A program made the translations under genes and the position numbers. From Egibacteraceae bacterium (GTDB taxonomy: Bacteria; Actinomycetota; Nitriliruptoria; Euzebyales; Egibacteraceae), in assembly GCA_040905805.1 (NCBI GenBank), contig JBBDQS010000093.1, positions 1-47,066 of the forward strand: a stretch of DNA of 47,066 bases. The letters run 5' to 3'. Numbering within the stretch: position 1 is the first letter of the stretch; each line of letters starts with the position of its first letter. The notes beneath the pieces were generated by a model. It had not been told where the DNA came from, did not search any database, and was given only the letters and a program-made list of their open reading frames with translations. This document shows, piece after piece, positions 31,384-40,165 of this stretch.

Positions 31384-31415
31384 TCCCCACCCCGACGGGG
31401 AGAAGGGGCCCCTGG

Positions 31416-32801
31416 CTACGACGCGCTGTCGCCCCCGTCTCGCCCGGGCGACCCGATCCGACCGTTCGTGACCCGCAGGAACGCCGCTGCCTTCACCATG
31501 GCCTCGGCGAACTCCTCGCCGGGGTCGGAGTCCGCCACGATCGCGCCGCCGGTCCCGTAGCTGGCCACCGGGCCCGCCACCACCGCGGTGCGGATGCCCA
31601 CCGAGAGGTCGACCAGACCGCGCGACACCACGCCGAGCGCCCCGCAGTACACGCCCCGGCGGACGGGCTCGACGAGGCGGGTCCGCTCCACCGCCATGCG
31701 CTTGGGGGCCCCGGTGACCGACCCCGACGGGAACGTCGCGCGCAGCAGCCCACCGAGGCCGACCTCGTCGCGCAGCCGCCCCACGACCGTCGAGGTGAGG
31801 TGCCACACGGTGGGATGGCCCTCCAGCCCGGCGAGCTCGGGCACCCGCACGGTTCCGGGGACGCTCACGCGGCCGAGGTCGTTGCGCTCGAGGTCGACGA
31901 TCATGACGTGCTCGGCCTGGTCCTTCACGCTCTCCTGGAGCGCCCGCGCCGCCGCCGCGTCCCGGGATGGGTCGTCGTGGCGCGGGCGGGTGCCCTTGAT
32001 GGGGCGGGTGGTCACCCGATCGCCGTCGGTGCGCAGGAAGGTCTCCGGTGACACCGACACGATCTCCGCCCCGCCCGGCAGCCGGACGTAGGCGGCATGC
32101 GCAGCCCCCGGCGACGCCGCCTCCAGCCGGCGGGCGAGCGCCAGTCCCCCGCCGGCCCAACCGACCGCCACCTGCAGCGTCAGGTTCAGCTGGTAGAGGT
32201 CGCCGGCGGCGATCCACCCGAGGATGCGCCGCACCGCCGCCGCGTGCGCGGGCCGCGTCAGCGACAGCGCGGCGTCCGTCGGCGCCGGCGCACCGGCGTC
32301 GACGTCTGCCGGCACGGACCGGCTCGCGCTGACCCACCGCCGCAGCTCGTCCAGACGGTCGGCCACGGACGTCCGGACCACGCCGGGAAGCGCCGCCGCG
32401 ACCAGCAGGGACGCCTGCCCGCCGGGGGGGATGCAGACGGCGCCGTCGTACAGACCGAGGCGCATCGCCGGCAGCGGGGCGAACGCCGGCCTGGTGTCGC
32501 CGGTCGCCAGGTCGACGAAGCCCGCCGAGCAGGCGTCGGACAGGAACCCTGCGGCACCACCCGTGAAGGGCGGAGCGCCCGCGTCGCGCTCGCCGCGCCA
32601 GTCGCACCCGCGGCCGATGTCGTCGAGGGCGACCGGGTCACGCAGGACGGCCACGGGGTCGCCCAGCACCACCCGCCATCCCCGAACGGTGTGCACCTGC
32701 GGGAAGCGCACCCCGGGTACGCCGGCGAGCGCGAAGGGGTCCGCGGGGGCGTCCAGCTGCTCCACCCCGATGCGGACCTGCCCGGCTGGCTGCGCACCCA
32801 C
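31416..32801 (-). CDS. pabB: chorismate-binding aminodeoxychorismate synthase component I-like protein
   Basis: About 461 residues. N-terminal part with GRGCDWRGERDAGAPPFTGG and AAGFLSDACSAGFVDL. The chorismate-binding domain has GDLYQLNLTLQVAV, SPETFLRTDGDRVTTRPIKG then TRPRHDDPSRDAAAARALQE, EHVMIVDLERNDLGRVSVPG, and FPSGSVTGAPKRMAVE with YCGALGVVSRGLVDLSVGIR and GGAIVADSDPGEEFAEAMVK. PIKGT with the Lys is the PabB-type signature. It makes aminodeoxychorismate for folate. The start is uncertain (GTG 32801 or GTG 32765); longer frames overlap the upstream small gene and are not homologous. Convergent with panB. Confidence 0.88.
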   Translation of the reverse strand: MGAQPAGQVRIGVEQLDAPADPFALAGVPGVRFPQVHTVRGWRVVLGDPVAVLRDPVALDDIGRGCDWRGERDAGAPPFTGGAAGFLSDACSAGFVDLATGDTRPAFAPLPAMRLGLYDGAVCIPPGGQASLLVAAALPGVVRTSVADRLDELRRWVSASRSVPADVDAGAPAPTDAALSLTRPAHAAAVRRILGWIAAGDLYQLNLTLQVAVGWAGGGLALARRLEAASPGAAHAAYVRLPGGAEIVSVSPETFLRTDGDRVTTRPIKGTRPRHDDPSRDAAAARALQESVKDQAEHVMIVDLERNDLGRVSVPGTVRVPELAGLEGHPTVWHLTSTVVGRLRDEVGLGGLLRATFPSGSVTGAPKRMAVERTRLVEPVRRGVYCGALGVVSRGLVDLSVGIRTAVVAGPVASYGTGGAIVADSDPGEEFAEAMVKAAAFLRVTNGRIGSPGRDGGDSAS

Positions 32802-32811
32802 GCCGGGTTCG

Positions 32812-33048
32812 TCAGGCGTTGGAGGGGACGCGGTACTTCTCCCGGAACGCCACGTCGTCCAGCTCGTCGAGGTCAGCCTCCAGCGCAGCCTCGAACGCCG
32901 CGGCCTGCTCGTGGTGGGTGAAGGTCTGGGCCCACAGCAGGCGCCCGGAGGCGACCGACTGGAGCTGGACGTCATACATCATGGAGCCGTTGTAGCCCCC
33001 ACGCGTGCGGGTCAGTGCGCGGAAGTGTCGCCGAGCCGTTTCGCTCAC
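32812..33048 (-). CDS. small conserved-looking protein of unknown function
   Basis: 78 residues: an Arg-rich start, then YDVQLQSVASGRLLWAQTFT, HHEQAAAFEAALEADLDELD and FREKYRVPSNA. It reads like a compact alpha/beta protein. I know no function. It starts with GTG 33048, or with one of two ATGs near 32984, and its stop lies 11 bases before the pabB-like gene start region, so the two may be co-transcribed. Confidence 0.65.
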   Translation of the reverse strand: MSETARRHFRALTRTRGGYNGSMMYDVQLQSVASGRLLWAQTFTHHEQAAAFEAALEADLDELDDVAFREKYRVPSNA

Positions 33049-33162
33049 AGGATGCAGACCTCAGGTCGATGGCCGGAGAAAGGTATCGGTACGCGACCAT
33101 GGTACGAGACTGCAACGCGGGGCCCGGGCACTACACTGCGCCGCCTGGGGAGGTGGTGCGAG

Positions 33163-33708
33163 ATGAAGGTGTACACCCGGCGCGGTGACGACGGCACGAC
33201 CGGCCTGTTGTACGGGGGTCGGGTGGACAAGGACGACCTGCGCACCGACGCCTACGGCACCGTCGACGAAGCGGTCTCGGCGCTCGGGCTGGCGCGCGCC
33301 GAGCTCGGGGTCGACGGCGTCTGGCACGACGCGATCCTGCGCGTCCAGCGGGAGCTCTTCGTCGTCGGGGCGCAGCTGGCGACGGCCACGGAGCACTGGT
33401 CGCAGCTGTCCGACGGCGTCTCCCGCGTCACGCCGGGCATGACCACCCGGCTCGAGGCCGCGATCGACGAGCTCACGGCCGCCTACCCCCTGCCCCAGGA
33501 GTTCACCGTGCCGGGGGGGCGGCGGGAAGGCGCGGCGATCGACCTCGCCCGCACGATCATCCGCCGCGCCGAGCGCCTGACCGTGCGCATGCGCCGGGCC
33601 GAGCTGCTGCCCGACGACGTGATCCTGCACTACCTCAACCGCGTGTCCGACTACCTGTTCGTGCTCGCCCGGGCCGTCGAGGGTGGCCAGCACACCCCGA
33701 CCCGGTAG
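33163..33708 (+). CDS. PduO-type cob(I)alamin adenosyltransferase
   Basis: 181 residues, preceded by GGGGAGG. N-terminal ATP loop KVYTRRGDDGTTGLLYGG, then YGTVDEAVSALGLARAEL, LRVQRELFVVGAQLATATE, and the C-terminal GAAIDLARTIIRRAERLTVR and LHYLNRVSDYLFVLARAVEG. All PduO hallmarks are present. It adds the 5'-deoxyadenosyl group to cob(I)alamin, giving the cofactor form that CarH-like sensors bind, so it may supply the sensor at 16.2 kb. Confidence 0.93.
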   Translation: MKVYTRRGDDGTTGLLYGGRVDKDDLRTDAYGTVDEAVSALGLARAELGVDGVWHDAILRVQRELFVVGAQLATATEHWSQLSDGVSRVTPGMTTRLEAAIDELTAAYPLPQEFTVPGGRREGAAIDLARTIIRRAERLTVRMRRAELLPDDVILHYLNRVSDYLFVLARAVEGGQHTPTR

Positions 33709-33755
33709 CGCTCGCCTATTACGGTAGGGACCGTCGTTGCCGACGGCCCCCCGTG

Positions 33756-33790
33756 CAGATCCCGGCGTGCGCTACTAACGCACCGGGCTC
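33756..33790 (-). ncRNA. group II intron domain V
   Basis: Starts GAGCCCGGTGCG and ends GCGCACGCCGGGATC with loop TTAGTA: a long stem with the catalytic AGC triad next to the 5' side and a 2-base bulge near the 3' side. It lies directly after the maturase stop. A following hairpin around 33721-33750 with an unpaired A fits domain VI. Confidence 0.8.
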
Positions 33791-33795
33791 CTGCC

Positions 33796-35265
33796 TCAGG
33801 TGCATGCGTCGAACCGCGTGGTAGGCCAAGGGTGCATGGTCCGGACGGGTGGGAGCCATCGGGTGGCGAGTCGGCGCATGCGTTCCCAGTTCAGGGTTGC
33901 GCGCTGGCTGCGACGCCGTAGCGCCCGAAACCAGTGCCGCGTCACCTGGGTGCGGAACGCCGCGACCGCCTCGGTGTTGCCGGGCACGGCATAGTAGGCG
34001 CAGTGCCCACGCACCACGCTGGCCAGCCAGCGCCCTTGTTCGGGGATGGGCAGGTGCCGGCGCCGTTTGAGCTCGACTTTGAGCTCGCGCAGCTTGGCCC
34101 GCATCCGCTTCGCGACCGTGACACGCTTGAGCAGGAAGCGTCCGTTCTTGGTCTTCGCACAGATGTGCGTCAAGCCCAGGAAGTCGAACGTCTCGGGGCG
34201 GCCAAGACCACGCCGTGCGCGCTGTTGAGCAGCGAACCGCCCAAACGCGATCAGGCGCGTCTTGTCCTCCGCCAGCTCCAGGCTGAACCTCGCGAGCCGC
34301 TCACGCAGATCGCTTTGGAACCGCCGCGCGTCCCGTTCGTGCTCGAAACCCACGACGAAGTCGTCGGCGAACCGCACGATGATCACGTCACCGTGCGAGT
34401 GTCGCCGCCGCCAGTCGTGGGCCCACAGGTCCAAGACGTAGTGCAGGTAGATGTTGGCGAGCAACGGCGAGACCGATGCTCCCTGTGGGGTCCCCTGCTC
34501 GCTCTTGGACCATTTCCCCTCCTCGATGACCCCTGCGCCCACCCACTTGTGGATGAGCCGCAGGACCCGTTCGTCCGCGATCCGGTGCTCGACGAACTTG
34601 CTCAACCACCCCTGATCAAGGCTGGTGAAGAAGTCGCGGATATCCGCATCGAGCACCCAGTTCACCTTCTTGCGGTAGATCCCCGTCGCGAGCGCGTCCA
34701 ACGCATCATGCGGGCCGCGCCCCCGCCGGAAACCGTACGAGAACCCGAGGAAGTCCTCCTCATAGACCGCCTCCAACACCTCGACCAGCGCCCGCTGGAC
34801 GATCTTGTCCTCCAGCGCGGCGATGCCGAGCGGCCGCAGCCGCCCGTCGGTCTTGGGGATGTAGGCCCTACGTGAGGGCTTCGCCCGGTAGCTGCCGCGG
34901 TGGACCCGACCACACAGATCCTGAAGGTTGGCCTCCAGGTCCTGGTCGTAGTCCCGCCACGTCACACCGTCCACCCCCACGGCGGCCCGCGGGTTCAACG
35001 CCCGGTAGGCCGCTCGCAGGCGGTCGACGTCCACGTGGTGCAGCAGCGCGGTGAACCGTGCCTCCTTGTCTCTCCGTGCGGCCTGGCGCACGCGATCCAG
35101 CGCATGTGGCACGTCCTGTCCGGCTCTGCGTCCGGGCCGTGTTTTGCTGTCCGCGTTCCCCTCGGCCAGCCCTCTTCCCTCCACCGTCTCCGCAACCCCA
35201 GATAGGGCCTTGTTCGACAGCTTCGCCGGTACTACAGGACTGTCAGACTTCCCACGCTCGTTCAT
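33796..35265 (-). CDS. ltrA: group II intron reverse transcriptase/maturase
   Basis: 489 residues. RT blocks: LRAAYRALNPRAAVGVDGVT, YIPKTDGRLRPLGIAALEDK, VLDADIRDFFTSLDQGWLSK, GTPQGASVSPLLANIYLHYV, VRFADDFVVGFEHE (the YADD site as FADD), and TRLIAFGRFAAQQRARRG. The maturase (X) domain follows (RGHCAYYAVPGNTEAVAAFR, then WFRALRRRSQ). No HNH endonuclease motif is evident at the C-terminus. Catalytic Asp residues are intact and there is no frameshift, so the intron may still be mobile. Confidence 0.95.
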   Translation of the reverse strand: MNERGKSDSPVVPAKLSNKALSGVAETVEGRGLAEGNADSKTRPGRRAGQDVPHALDRVRQAARRDKEARFTALLHHVDVDRLRAAYRALNPRAAVGVDGVTWRDYDQDLEANLQDLCGRVHRGSYRAKPSRRAYIPKTDGRLRPLGIAALEDKIVQRALVEVLEAVYEEDFLGFSYGFRRGRGPHDALDALATGIYRKKVNWVLDADIRDFFTSLDQGWLSKFVEHRIADERVLRLIHKWVGAGVIEEGKWSKSEQGTPQGASVSPLLANIYLHYVLDLWAHDWRRRHSHGDVIIVRFADDFVVGFEHERDARRFQSDLRERLARFSLELAEDKTRLIAFGRFAAQQRARRGLGRPETFDFLGLTHICAKTKNGRFLLKRVTVAKRMRAKLRELKVELKRRRHLPIPEQGRWLASVVRGHCAYYAVPGNTEAVAAFRTQVTRHWFRALRRRSQRATLNWERMRRLATRWLPPVRTMHPWPTTRFDACT

Positions 35266-35640
35266 CCCAGGATCACGGCCTTGGCCTTCCCTGGGCGGCC
35301 CGTCGCCAGATCACGACCACGGGCGAGAGTGGGACCTCCCGGTTCTCGCGCATGAAGATTCCGCGCATGCTCAGGTTCTCAGACCGCGCGGGGCCCCCCG
35401 ACAGCTCACGCATAGCGCTGCCAAAGGTGTTGCCTTCCGCCCATGCTGACGGCGTCGGCGCCCCAAACCCATGATTTCGCGGCTCCATAGCCCGGCCTAC
35501 GCGTACCCCTGTCAACGCTTCGCTACCGCCCTTGCGGACGGTCGCGCATGACTCGGGGCCACCGTGGGACGCTAGCCCTTCGGTGTAAGGCTCTTCCATC
35601 CTCTTCTCCATGCCGGTTTATCCCGGCGCTCCAGCATCCC

Positions 35641-35750
35641 ATGGCGGTCCGCCTGGCGACCGCCACACCCGGCACAGCAGAGAATCACCCGTCAGCATCC
35701 AGGGCGGTCGCTGCGCGACCACCACACCCGGCACAGCAGAGAACCGCCCT
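35641..35750. repeat. two imperfect direct repeats (about 59-base period), each with a hairpin
   Basis: The segment containing GGCACAGCAGAGAA and CCACACCCGG with a GGCGGTC/GACCGCC-type stem occurs twice, at about 35641-35690 and 35700-35750. It lies between the 6-phosphogluconolactonase stop and the intron, and the intron 5' end (GTGTG) falls inside one copy. Confidence 0.7.
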
Positions 35751-35766
35751 CGCAGGCTCGGGCGAT

Positions 35767-36420
35767 TCACCCGTCAGCGGCTCGACCCGCGGCGGCCGGG
35801 TCCACCAGCCAGATCACGGCGTCGGCGTCGACGCGCGCGGCCGGGGCGGTGGTGTCGCCGTCGATCACCCGCTGCAGCGCCTCCCGCTTGCCCTCGCCGG
35901 CGACGGTGACCACGACCAGCCGCCCGGTCGCGATAGCCGCGCGGGTGAAGGTCACGCGCTCGAAGTCGACGTGGCTGGTGGGCACCACGAACCGGTCGGT
36001 CACCTCCAGGGCGGCAGAACCCGGGAACAGGGAGGCGGTGTGCCCGTCGGCGCCGAGCCCCAGGTGGATGAGGTCGATGCCGTCGAGGGCTTCCACCAGC
36101 GCGTCGTAGGCCGCCGCGGCCGCCGCGATCGTCGGCCCGGCACCGCGCACCGAGTGGACCGCCCGCACGGCCACGCGGTCCAGCAGGGCGCGGCGGGCCA
36201 GGCCCTCGTTCGATCCCTCGTGGTCGACCGGCACCCATCGCTCGTCGCCGAAGAGCACCTCGACGCGCGACCAGTCCACCCGTGACGCCGTGGCCAGCCG
36301 CTCGTAGCAGGCCCGGGCAGTGTGGCCGCCGCTGAAGGCCACGGTGGCGGGGGCCGCGTCGTCCACGAGGCTCCCGAAGGCCTCGGCGACGTCGGGGACC
36401 ACGCGCAGCTCGCCCCTCAC
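35767..36420 (-). CDS. pgl: 6-phosphogluconolactonase
   Basis: 217 residues: VAFSGGHTARACYERLATAS, VEVLFGDERWVPVDHEGSNE, IDLIHLGLGADGHTASLFPG, and GRLVVVTVAGEGKREALQRV. All SugarP_isomerase-type Pgl motifs are present. It hydrolyses 6-phosphogluconolactone, the product of glucose-6-phosphate oxidation. The GTG start overlaps the stop of the upstream F420-dependent oxidoreductase gene, which supports the two enzymes acting in sequence. Confidence 0.94.
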   Translation of the reverse strand: MRGELRVVPDVAEAFGSLVDDAAPATVAFSGGHTARACYERLATASRVDWSRVEVLFGDERWVPVDHEGSNEGLARRALLDRVAVRAVHSVRGAGPTIAAAAAAYDALVEALDGIDLIHLGLGADGHTASLFPGSAALEVTDRFVVPTSHVDFERVTFTRAAIATGRLVVVTVAGEGKREALQRVIDGDTTAPAARVDADAVIWLVDPAAAGRAADG

Positions 36421-37403
36421 GGGGGCGCCTGCGCCCGCAGCCGCGGCAGGACCTCCTCCCCGACGAGCGCGATGGCGCGCAGCGGGTCGGTGCTGGCGAC
36501 CTGGATCGCGACGGCGTCAGCGCCGACCTCGGTGACCAGCGGCCGGTACGCGGCGAACAGCTCGTCGGCGTCGGCCACGATCGTGTACTGGGCGAGGATC
36601 TCGGCCCGGTCCATGCGGTCCGCACGCTGGCGCAGGACCATGGGGTCGACCGCCTCCAGGCGGCCGGGGGCGCGCAGGCCGCGCATCGGTGCCAGCGCCT
36701 GCCACGCCTCGTCCTCGTCGCCGGCGAGCACGCACCAGCGGGTGGCCAGGACGGCGCTCGGCGCCCCCCGCTCCCCCGCCGCGCGGTGATAGGGGTCGAT
36801 CACCCGCTCGAGCGTCTCGGCGGGATCCTTCACGCTGGTGATGACGCCGTCGGCGAGACGACCCGCGAGGCTGGCGGACTTCGGCCCGCCCGCGGCCATC
36901 CAGATCGGCACCCGGTGGGCGGGCGGGCTGTAGAGCTTGGCCTTGTCGGTGCGGTAGTGGCGCCCCTCGAAGTCGAGCTTGTCCCCGTCGAACAGGCCGC
37001 GGATGATCCGCAGCGCCTCGTCCATCCGCGCGCTGCGCTCCGCGTAGCCGGGGAAGTCGTAGCCGAGCGGGCCCTCGTTGATGTTCTCCCCCGTGCCGAC
37101 GCCGAGGCTGAACCGGCCCCCGGAGAGGCGGTCGACCGTCGCCGCCATCTGCGCGATCAGGGCAGGGTGGTAGTGGAACAGCGGGCAGGTCACGCTCGTG
37201 GCCAGCTCAACCCGGTCGGTGGCCTGTGCCACCGCGCCGAACCAGGCCCACACGGAGCTCGCCGCGGACCGGTCGTCGACCCACGGGTGGAAGTGGTCGG
37301 CGCCCGTCACCATGTCGAAACCGGCGTGTTCGGCGGCCACGGCATGCTCGACGAGGGTCTCGGGCTGGTAGGACTCGTGGCTGCAGAGCCAGGCGAACCG
37401 CAT
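36417..37403 (-). CDS. F420-dependent luciferase-like oxidoreductase, probably glucose-6-phosphate dehydrogenase-like
   Basis: 328 residues from ATG 37403. LLM family landmarks: VTGADHFHPWVDDR, VELATSVTCPLFHYHPALIA, FSLGVGTGENINEGPLGYDF, FDGDKLDFEGRHYRTDKAKL, VPIWMAAGGPKSASLAGRLA. These match F420-dependent glucose-6-phosphate dehydrogenase (Fgd) family patterns closely. Coupling to pgl and proximity to fbiC support the Fgd role, though other LLM substrates are possible. Confidence 0.85.
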   Translation of the reverse strand: MRFAWLCSHESYQPETLVEHAVAAEHAGFDMVTGADHFHPWVDDRSAASSVWAWFGAVAQATDRVELATSVTCPLFHYHPALIAQMAATVDRLSGGRFSLGVGTGENINEGPLGYDFPGYAERSARMDEALRIIRGLFDGDKLDFEGRHYRTDKAKLYSPPAHRVPIWMAAGGPKSASLAGRLADGVITSVKDPAETLERVIDPYHRAAGERGAPSAVLATRWCVLAGDEDEAWQALAPMRGLRAPGRLEAVDPMVLRQRADRMDRAEILAQYTIVADADELFAAYRPLVTEVGADAVAIQVASTDPLRAIALVGEEVLPRLRAQAPP

Positions 37404-37512
37404 CGGTGCCCCGTCCGTTCGTGCGTACGTCGGCCCGCGCACCGTACACCGCACCGTGCACGGCGCCACCGACGTCGTGGCGCGTCCGGCCGAGAGCGGC
37501 TATACCCGGGGC

Positions 37513-40140
37513 GTGGGCGACACCGGAACCCCCGACAGCGCAGGCGGGACGCACGGGCGTCCCGGGGACGCCGACCGCCGACCGTCGGGCCTGCGCCGGG
37601 CGCTGGCGCGGGCCGACGCCGGCAAGACCCTGTCGGTGGACGAGGCGACGTGGCTGCTGGGGGCCCGTGGTCCCGCCCTGGCCGCGCTGATGGCGATGGC
37701 CGCCCGGGTGCGCGACGGGGCCCGCCCCGATCGGGTCACCTACAGCCGCAAGGTGTTCATCCCGCTGACCCACCTGTGCCGGGACACCTGCGGGTACTGC
37801 ACGTTCGCGTGGCCGCCCAAAGGCGACCTGCCGGCCTACCTGTCACCCGAGCAGGTGCTCGACATCGCGCGCGCGGGCCAGGCGGCGGGTTGCAAGGAGG
37901 CGCTGTTCACCCTCGGCGACAAGCCGGAGGACCGCTACCCGGCCGCCCGTCGCTGGCTGGCGGAGCGGGGGTATGAGTCCACGCTGGAGTACCTGCGCGC
38001 CGTGGCCATCACCGTCCTGGAGGGCACCGGCCTCATCCCCCACCTGAACCCGGGTGTGATGACCTGGTCGCAGATGGCGAGCCTGAAGCAGGTCTCGGGC
38101 TCGATGGGCATCATGCTCGAATCGGCGAGCCGCCGGCTGCTGGAGCGGGGCCAGGCGCACTGGCACGCCCCTGACAAGGACCCGGCCCGGCGGCTGCGCA
38201 CCATCGAGGACGCCGGGCGCCTGTCCATCCCCTTCACCTCGGGGATCCTGGTCGGCATCGGCGAGACGCTGCGGGAGCGCGCCGAGGCGCTGTTCGCCCT
38301 GCGGGCCTCGGCCGCGCGCTACGGCCACCTGCAGGAGGTGATCGTGCAGAACTTCCGGCCAAAGCCCGACACGGCCATGCGTGATCACCCCACGCCCGCA
38401 CGGGACGAGCTGCTGGCCGCCGTCGCGGTGGCCCGCCTCCTGCTACCGACGCGGGTGCACCTGCAGGCACCGCCGAACCTGTCCCCGCGGTGGCAGGGCG
38501 ACCTGGTCGCCGCCGGCATCGACGACTGGGGCGGGGTCTCACCGGTCACCCCCGACCACGTCAATCCCGAGTACGCCTGGCCCGCGCTGGAGGCCCTGGA
38601 GGCGTCCACCGCCGCGGCGGGCAAGACCCTGGCCGAACGGCTGTGCGTCTACCCCGAGTTCGTCCGCCAGCCCGACCCGTGGCTCGCCGGGCGTATGCGG
38701 GGCCCCGTCACGGCGCTCGCCGATCCCGACGGGTTCGCCGTGCCCGGCCGTCCCGGTGGGCAGCCGTGGCAGGACCCCGAGCGCACCGCTGTCACCGCCG
38801 CAGGCGACGACCGGCGCTGGCGCAACGCCGTGGCCGGGCAGGGCGTGACGGGCGTGCGGCGCGACACGACGCTGCGCGACGACGCCGCGGCGGTCTACGG
38901 CGACACCGACCTCATCGCCGCAGAGACCCTGCGCCGGCGCCCCGCGGGCCCCCCCGACCCGGCCCCGGCCGTCGCCCGCAGCCGCGTGCGCCCCGAGATC
39001 GCCGCGATCCTGCGCCGTGCGGAGGGCGGCACGGCCCCGGACGAGGCCGAGGCGCTGGCGCTGTTCGAGACGTCCGGCGCGGAGCGCGACGCGCTCGTGG
39101 CCACCGCGGACACCGTGCGCGCCGAGCGGGTCGGCGACGTCGTGACCTACGTGGTCAACCGCAACATCAACTTCACCAACATCTGCTACACGGGGTGCCG
39201 CTTCTGCGCGTTCGCGCAACGGCGTGACGACGCCGACGCCTACACGCTGTCGCTGGGCCAGATCGCCGACCGTGCCGCGGAGGCCTGGGAGCTGGGCGCC
39301 ACCGAGGTGTGCATGCAGGGCGGCATCCATCCCGACCTCGGCGGCGAGTACTACTTCGCTGTGCTGCGGGCCGTCCGGGAGCGCGTGGCCGACCTGCACA
39401 TCCACGCCTTCTCGCCGATGGAGGTCGTCAACGGCGCCACGCGCCTGGGTGTCAGCGTACGGGAGTGGCTCGCGCAGGCCCGGGCGGCGGGGCTGGACAC
39501 GATCCCCGGCACCGCCGCGGAGATCCTCGACGACGATGTCCGCTGGGTGCTCACCAAGGGCAAGCTCCCGGCCGACGCCTGGATCGAGGTGGTCACCACG
39601 GCGCACGCCCTCGGCATCCGCTCGTCGTCGACGATGATGTACGGCCACGTGGACGAGCCGCGGCACTGGGCGGCGCACCTGCACCTGCTGCGCCGTCTGC
39701 AGCAGGCCAACCGCGACGCCGGTGTCGCGGGCTTCACCGAGTTCGTCCCGCTGCCGTTCATCCACACCCAGGCGCCGATCTACCTCGCCGGCGTCGCCCG
39801 TGCGGGGCCCACCTGGGACGAGACGCTGAAGGTGCACGCCGTCGCCCGCCTGGTCTTGCAGGGGGTGATCGACAACGTCCAGCTGTCGTGGGTCAAGGTC
39901 GGCCTCGACGGCGCGCAGCAGCTCCTGGCGGCCGGCTGCAACGACCTCGGCGGCACCCTGATGGAGGAGACGATCAGCCGCATGGCCGGCGCCGACCATG
40001 GCGTGGCCCAGGACCCCGAGACCCTGCGCCACATCGCCGAGCTCGCCGGTCGCATCCCCGCCGAGCGCACCACCGACTACGGCCGCATCGAGCCCGGCGG
40101 CATCCGCTACCGGCTCCCAGACCCCCGGGTGGTCACCTGA
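37513..40140 (+). CDS. fbiC: FO synthase (fused CofG-CofH radical SAM)
   Basis: 875 residues. The CofG half has CRDTCGYCTF (Cys89, 93, 96) and the CofH half has CYTGCRFCAF (Cys558, 562, 565), each a CxxxCxxC radical-SAM cluster site. Further CofG/H motifs: EALFTLGDKPEDRYP, GILVGIGETLRERAEALF, QGGIHPDLGGEYYFAVLRAV, TAAEILDDDVRW and TMMYGHVDEPRHW. It makes the deazaflavin FO, precursor of coenzyme F420, from tyrosine and a ribityl pyrimidine. The GTG at 37513 lies 6 bases after TATACC (37501-37506), so the message may be leaderless. Divergent from the F420-using oxidoreductase. Confidence 0.95.
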   Translation: MGDTGTPDSAGGTHGRPGDADRRPSGLRRALARADAGKTLSVDEATWLLGARGPALAALMAMAARVRDGARPDRVTYSRKVFIPLTHLCRDTCGYCTFAWPPKGDLPAYLSPEQVLDIARAGQAAGCKEALFTLGDKPEDRYPAARRWLAERGYESTLEYLRAVAITVLEGTGLIPHLNPGVMTWSQMASLKQVSGSMGIMLESASRRLLERGQAHWHAPDKDPARRLRTIEDAGRLSIPFTSGILVGIGETLRERAEALFALRASAARYGHLQEVIVQNFRPKPDTAMRDHPTPARDELLAAVAVARLLLPTRVHLQAPPNLSPRWQGDLVAAGIDDWGGVSPVTPDHVNPEYAWPALEALEASTAAAGKTLAERLCVYPEFVRQPDPWLAGRMRGPVTALADPDGFAVPGRPGGQPWQDPERTAVTAAGDDRRWRNAVAGQGVTGVRRDTTLRDDAAAVYGDTDLIAAETLRRRPAGPPDPAPAVARSRVRPEIAAILRRAEGGTAPDEAEALALFETSGAERDALVATADTVRAERVGDVVTYVVNRNINFTNICYTGCRFCAFAQRRDDADAYTLSLGQIADRAAEAWELGATEVCMQGGIHPDLGGEYYFAVLRAVRERVADLHIHAFSPMEVVNGATRLGVSVREWLAQARAAGLDTIPGTAAEILDDDVRWVLTKGKLPADAWIEVVTTAHALGIRSSSTMMYGHVDEPRHWAAHLHLLRRLQQANRDAGVAGFTEFVPLPFIHTQAPIYLAGVARAGPTWDETLKVHAVARLVLQGVIDNVQLSWVKVGLDGAQQLLAAGCNDLGGTLMEETISRMAGADHGVAQDPETLRHIAELAGRIPAERTTDYGRIEPGGIRYRLPDPRVVT

Positions 40141-40165
40141 GCACCATCCCAGCCACGCTCGCGCC

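Larger units (their letters stand above)
33718..35668 (-). mobile_element. group II intron with maturase
   Basis: A complete-looking group II intron on the minus strand, between the adenosyltransferase and 6-phosphogluconolactonase genes. The proposed 5' end is GTGTGGCGG at 35668 (consensus GTGYG); the 3' end is near AT at 33718, after domain VI. It contains the maturase ORF and domain V. A 112-residue frame at 35273-35611 (for example EPYTEGLASHGGPESC and MRENREVPLSP) is the often seen translated-looking domain I sequence of these introns, and I do not count it as a gene. Boundaries are approximate, because the 5' end overlaps a local repeat. Confidence 0.75.

Noticed and set aside
31385-31408. 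CCCC/GGGG hairpins between panB and the pabB-like gene as a terminator
   Set aside because: Stems are only 4 pairs and no U-tract follows; too weak to list.
35273-35611. 112-codon frame in the 5' part of the group II intron
   Set aside because: It matches translated intron domain I sequence seen with many such introns and is not a likely protein.
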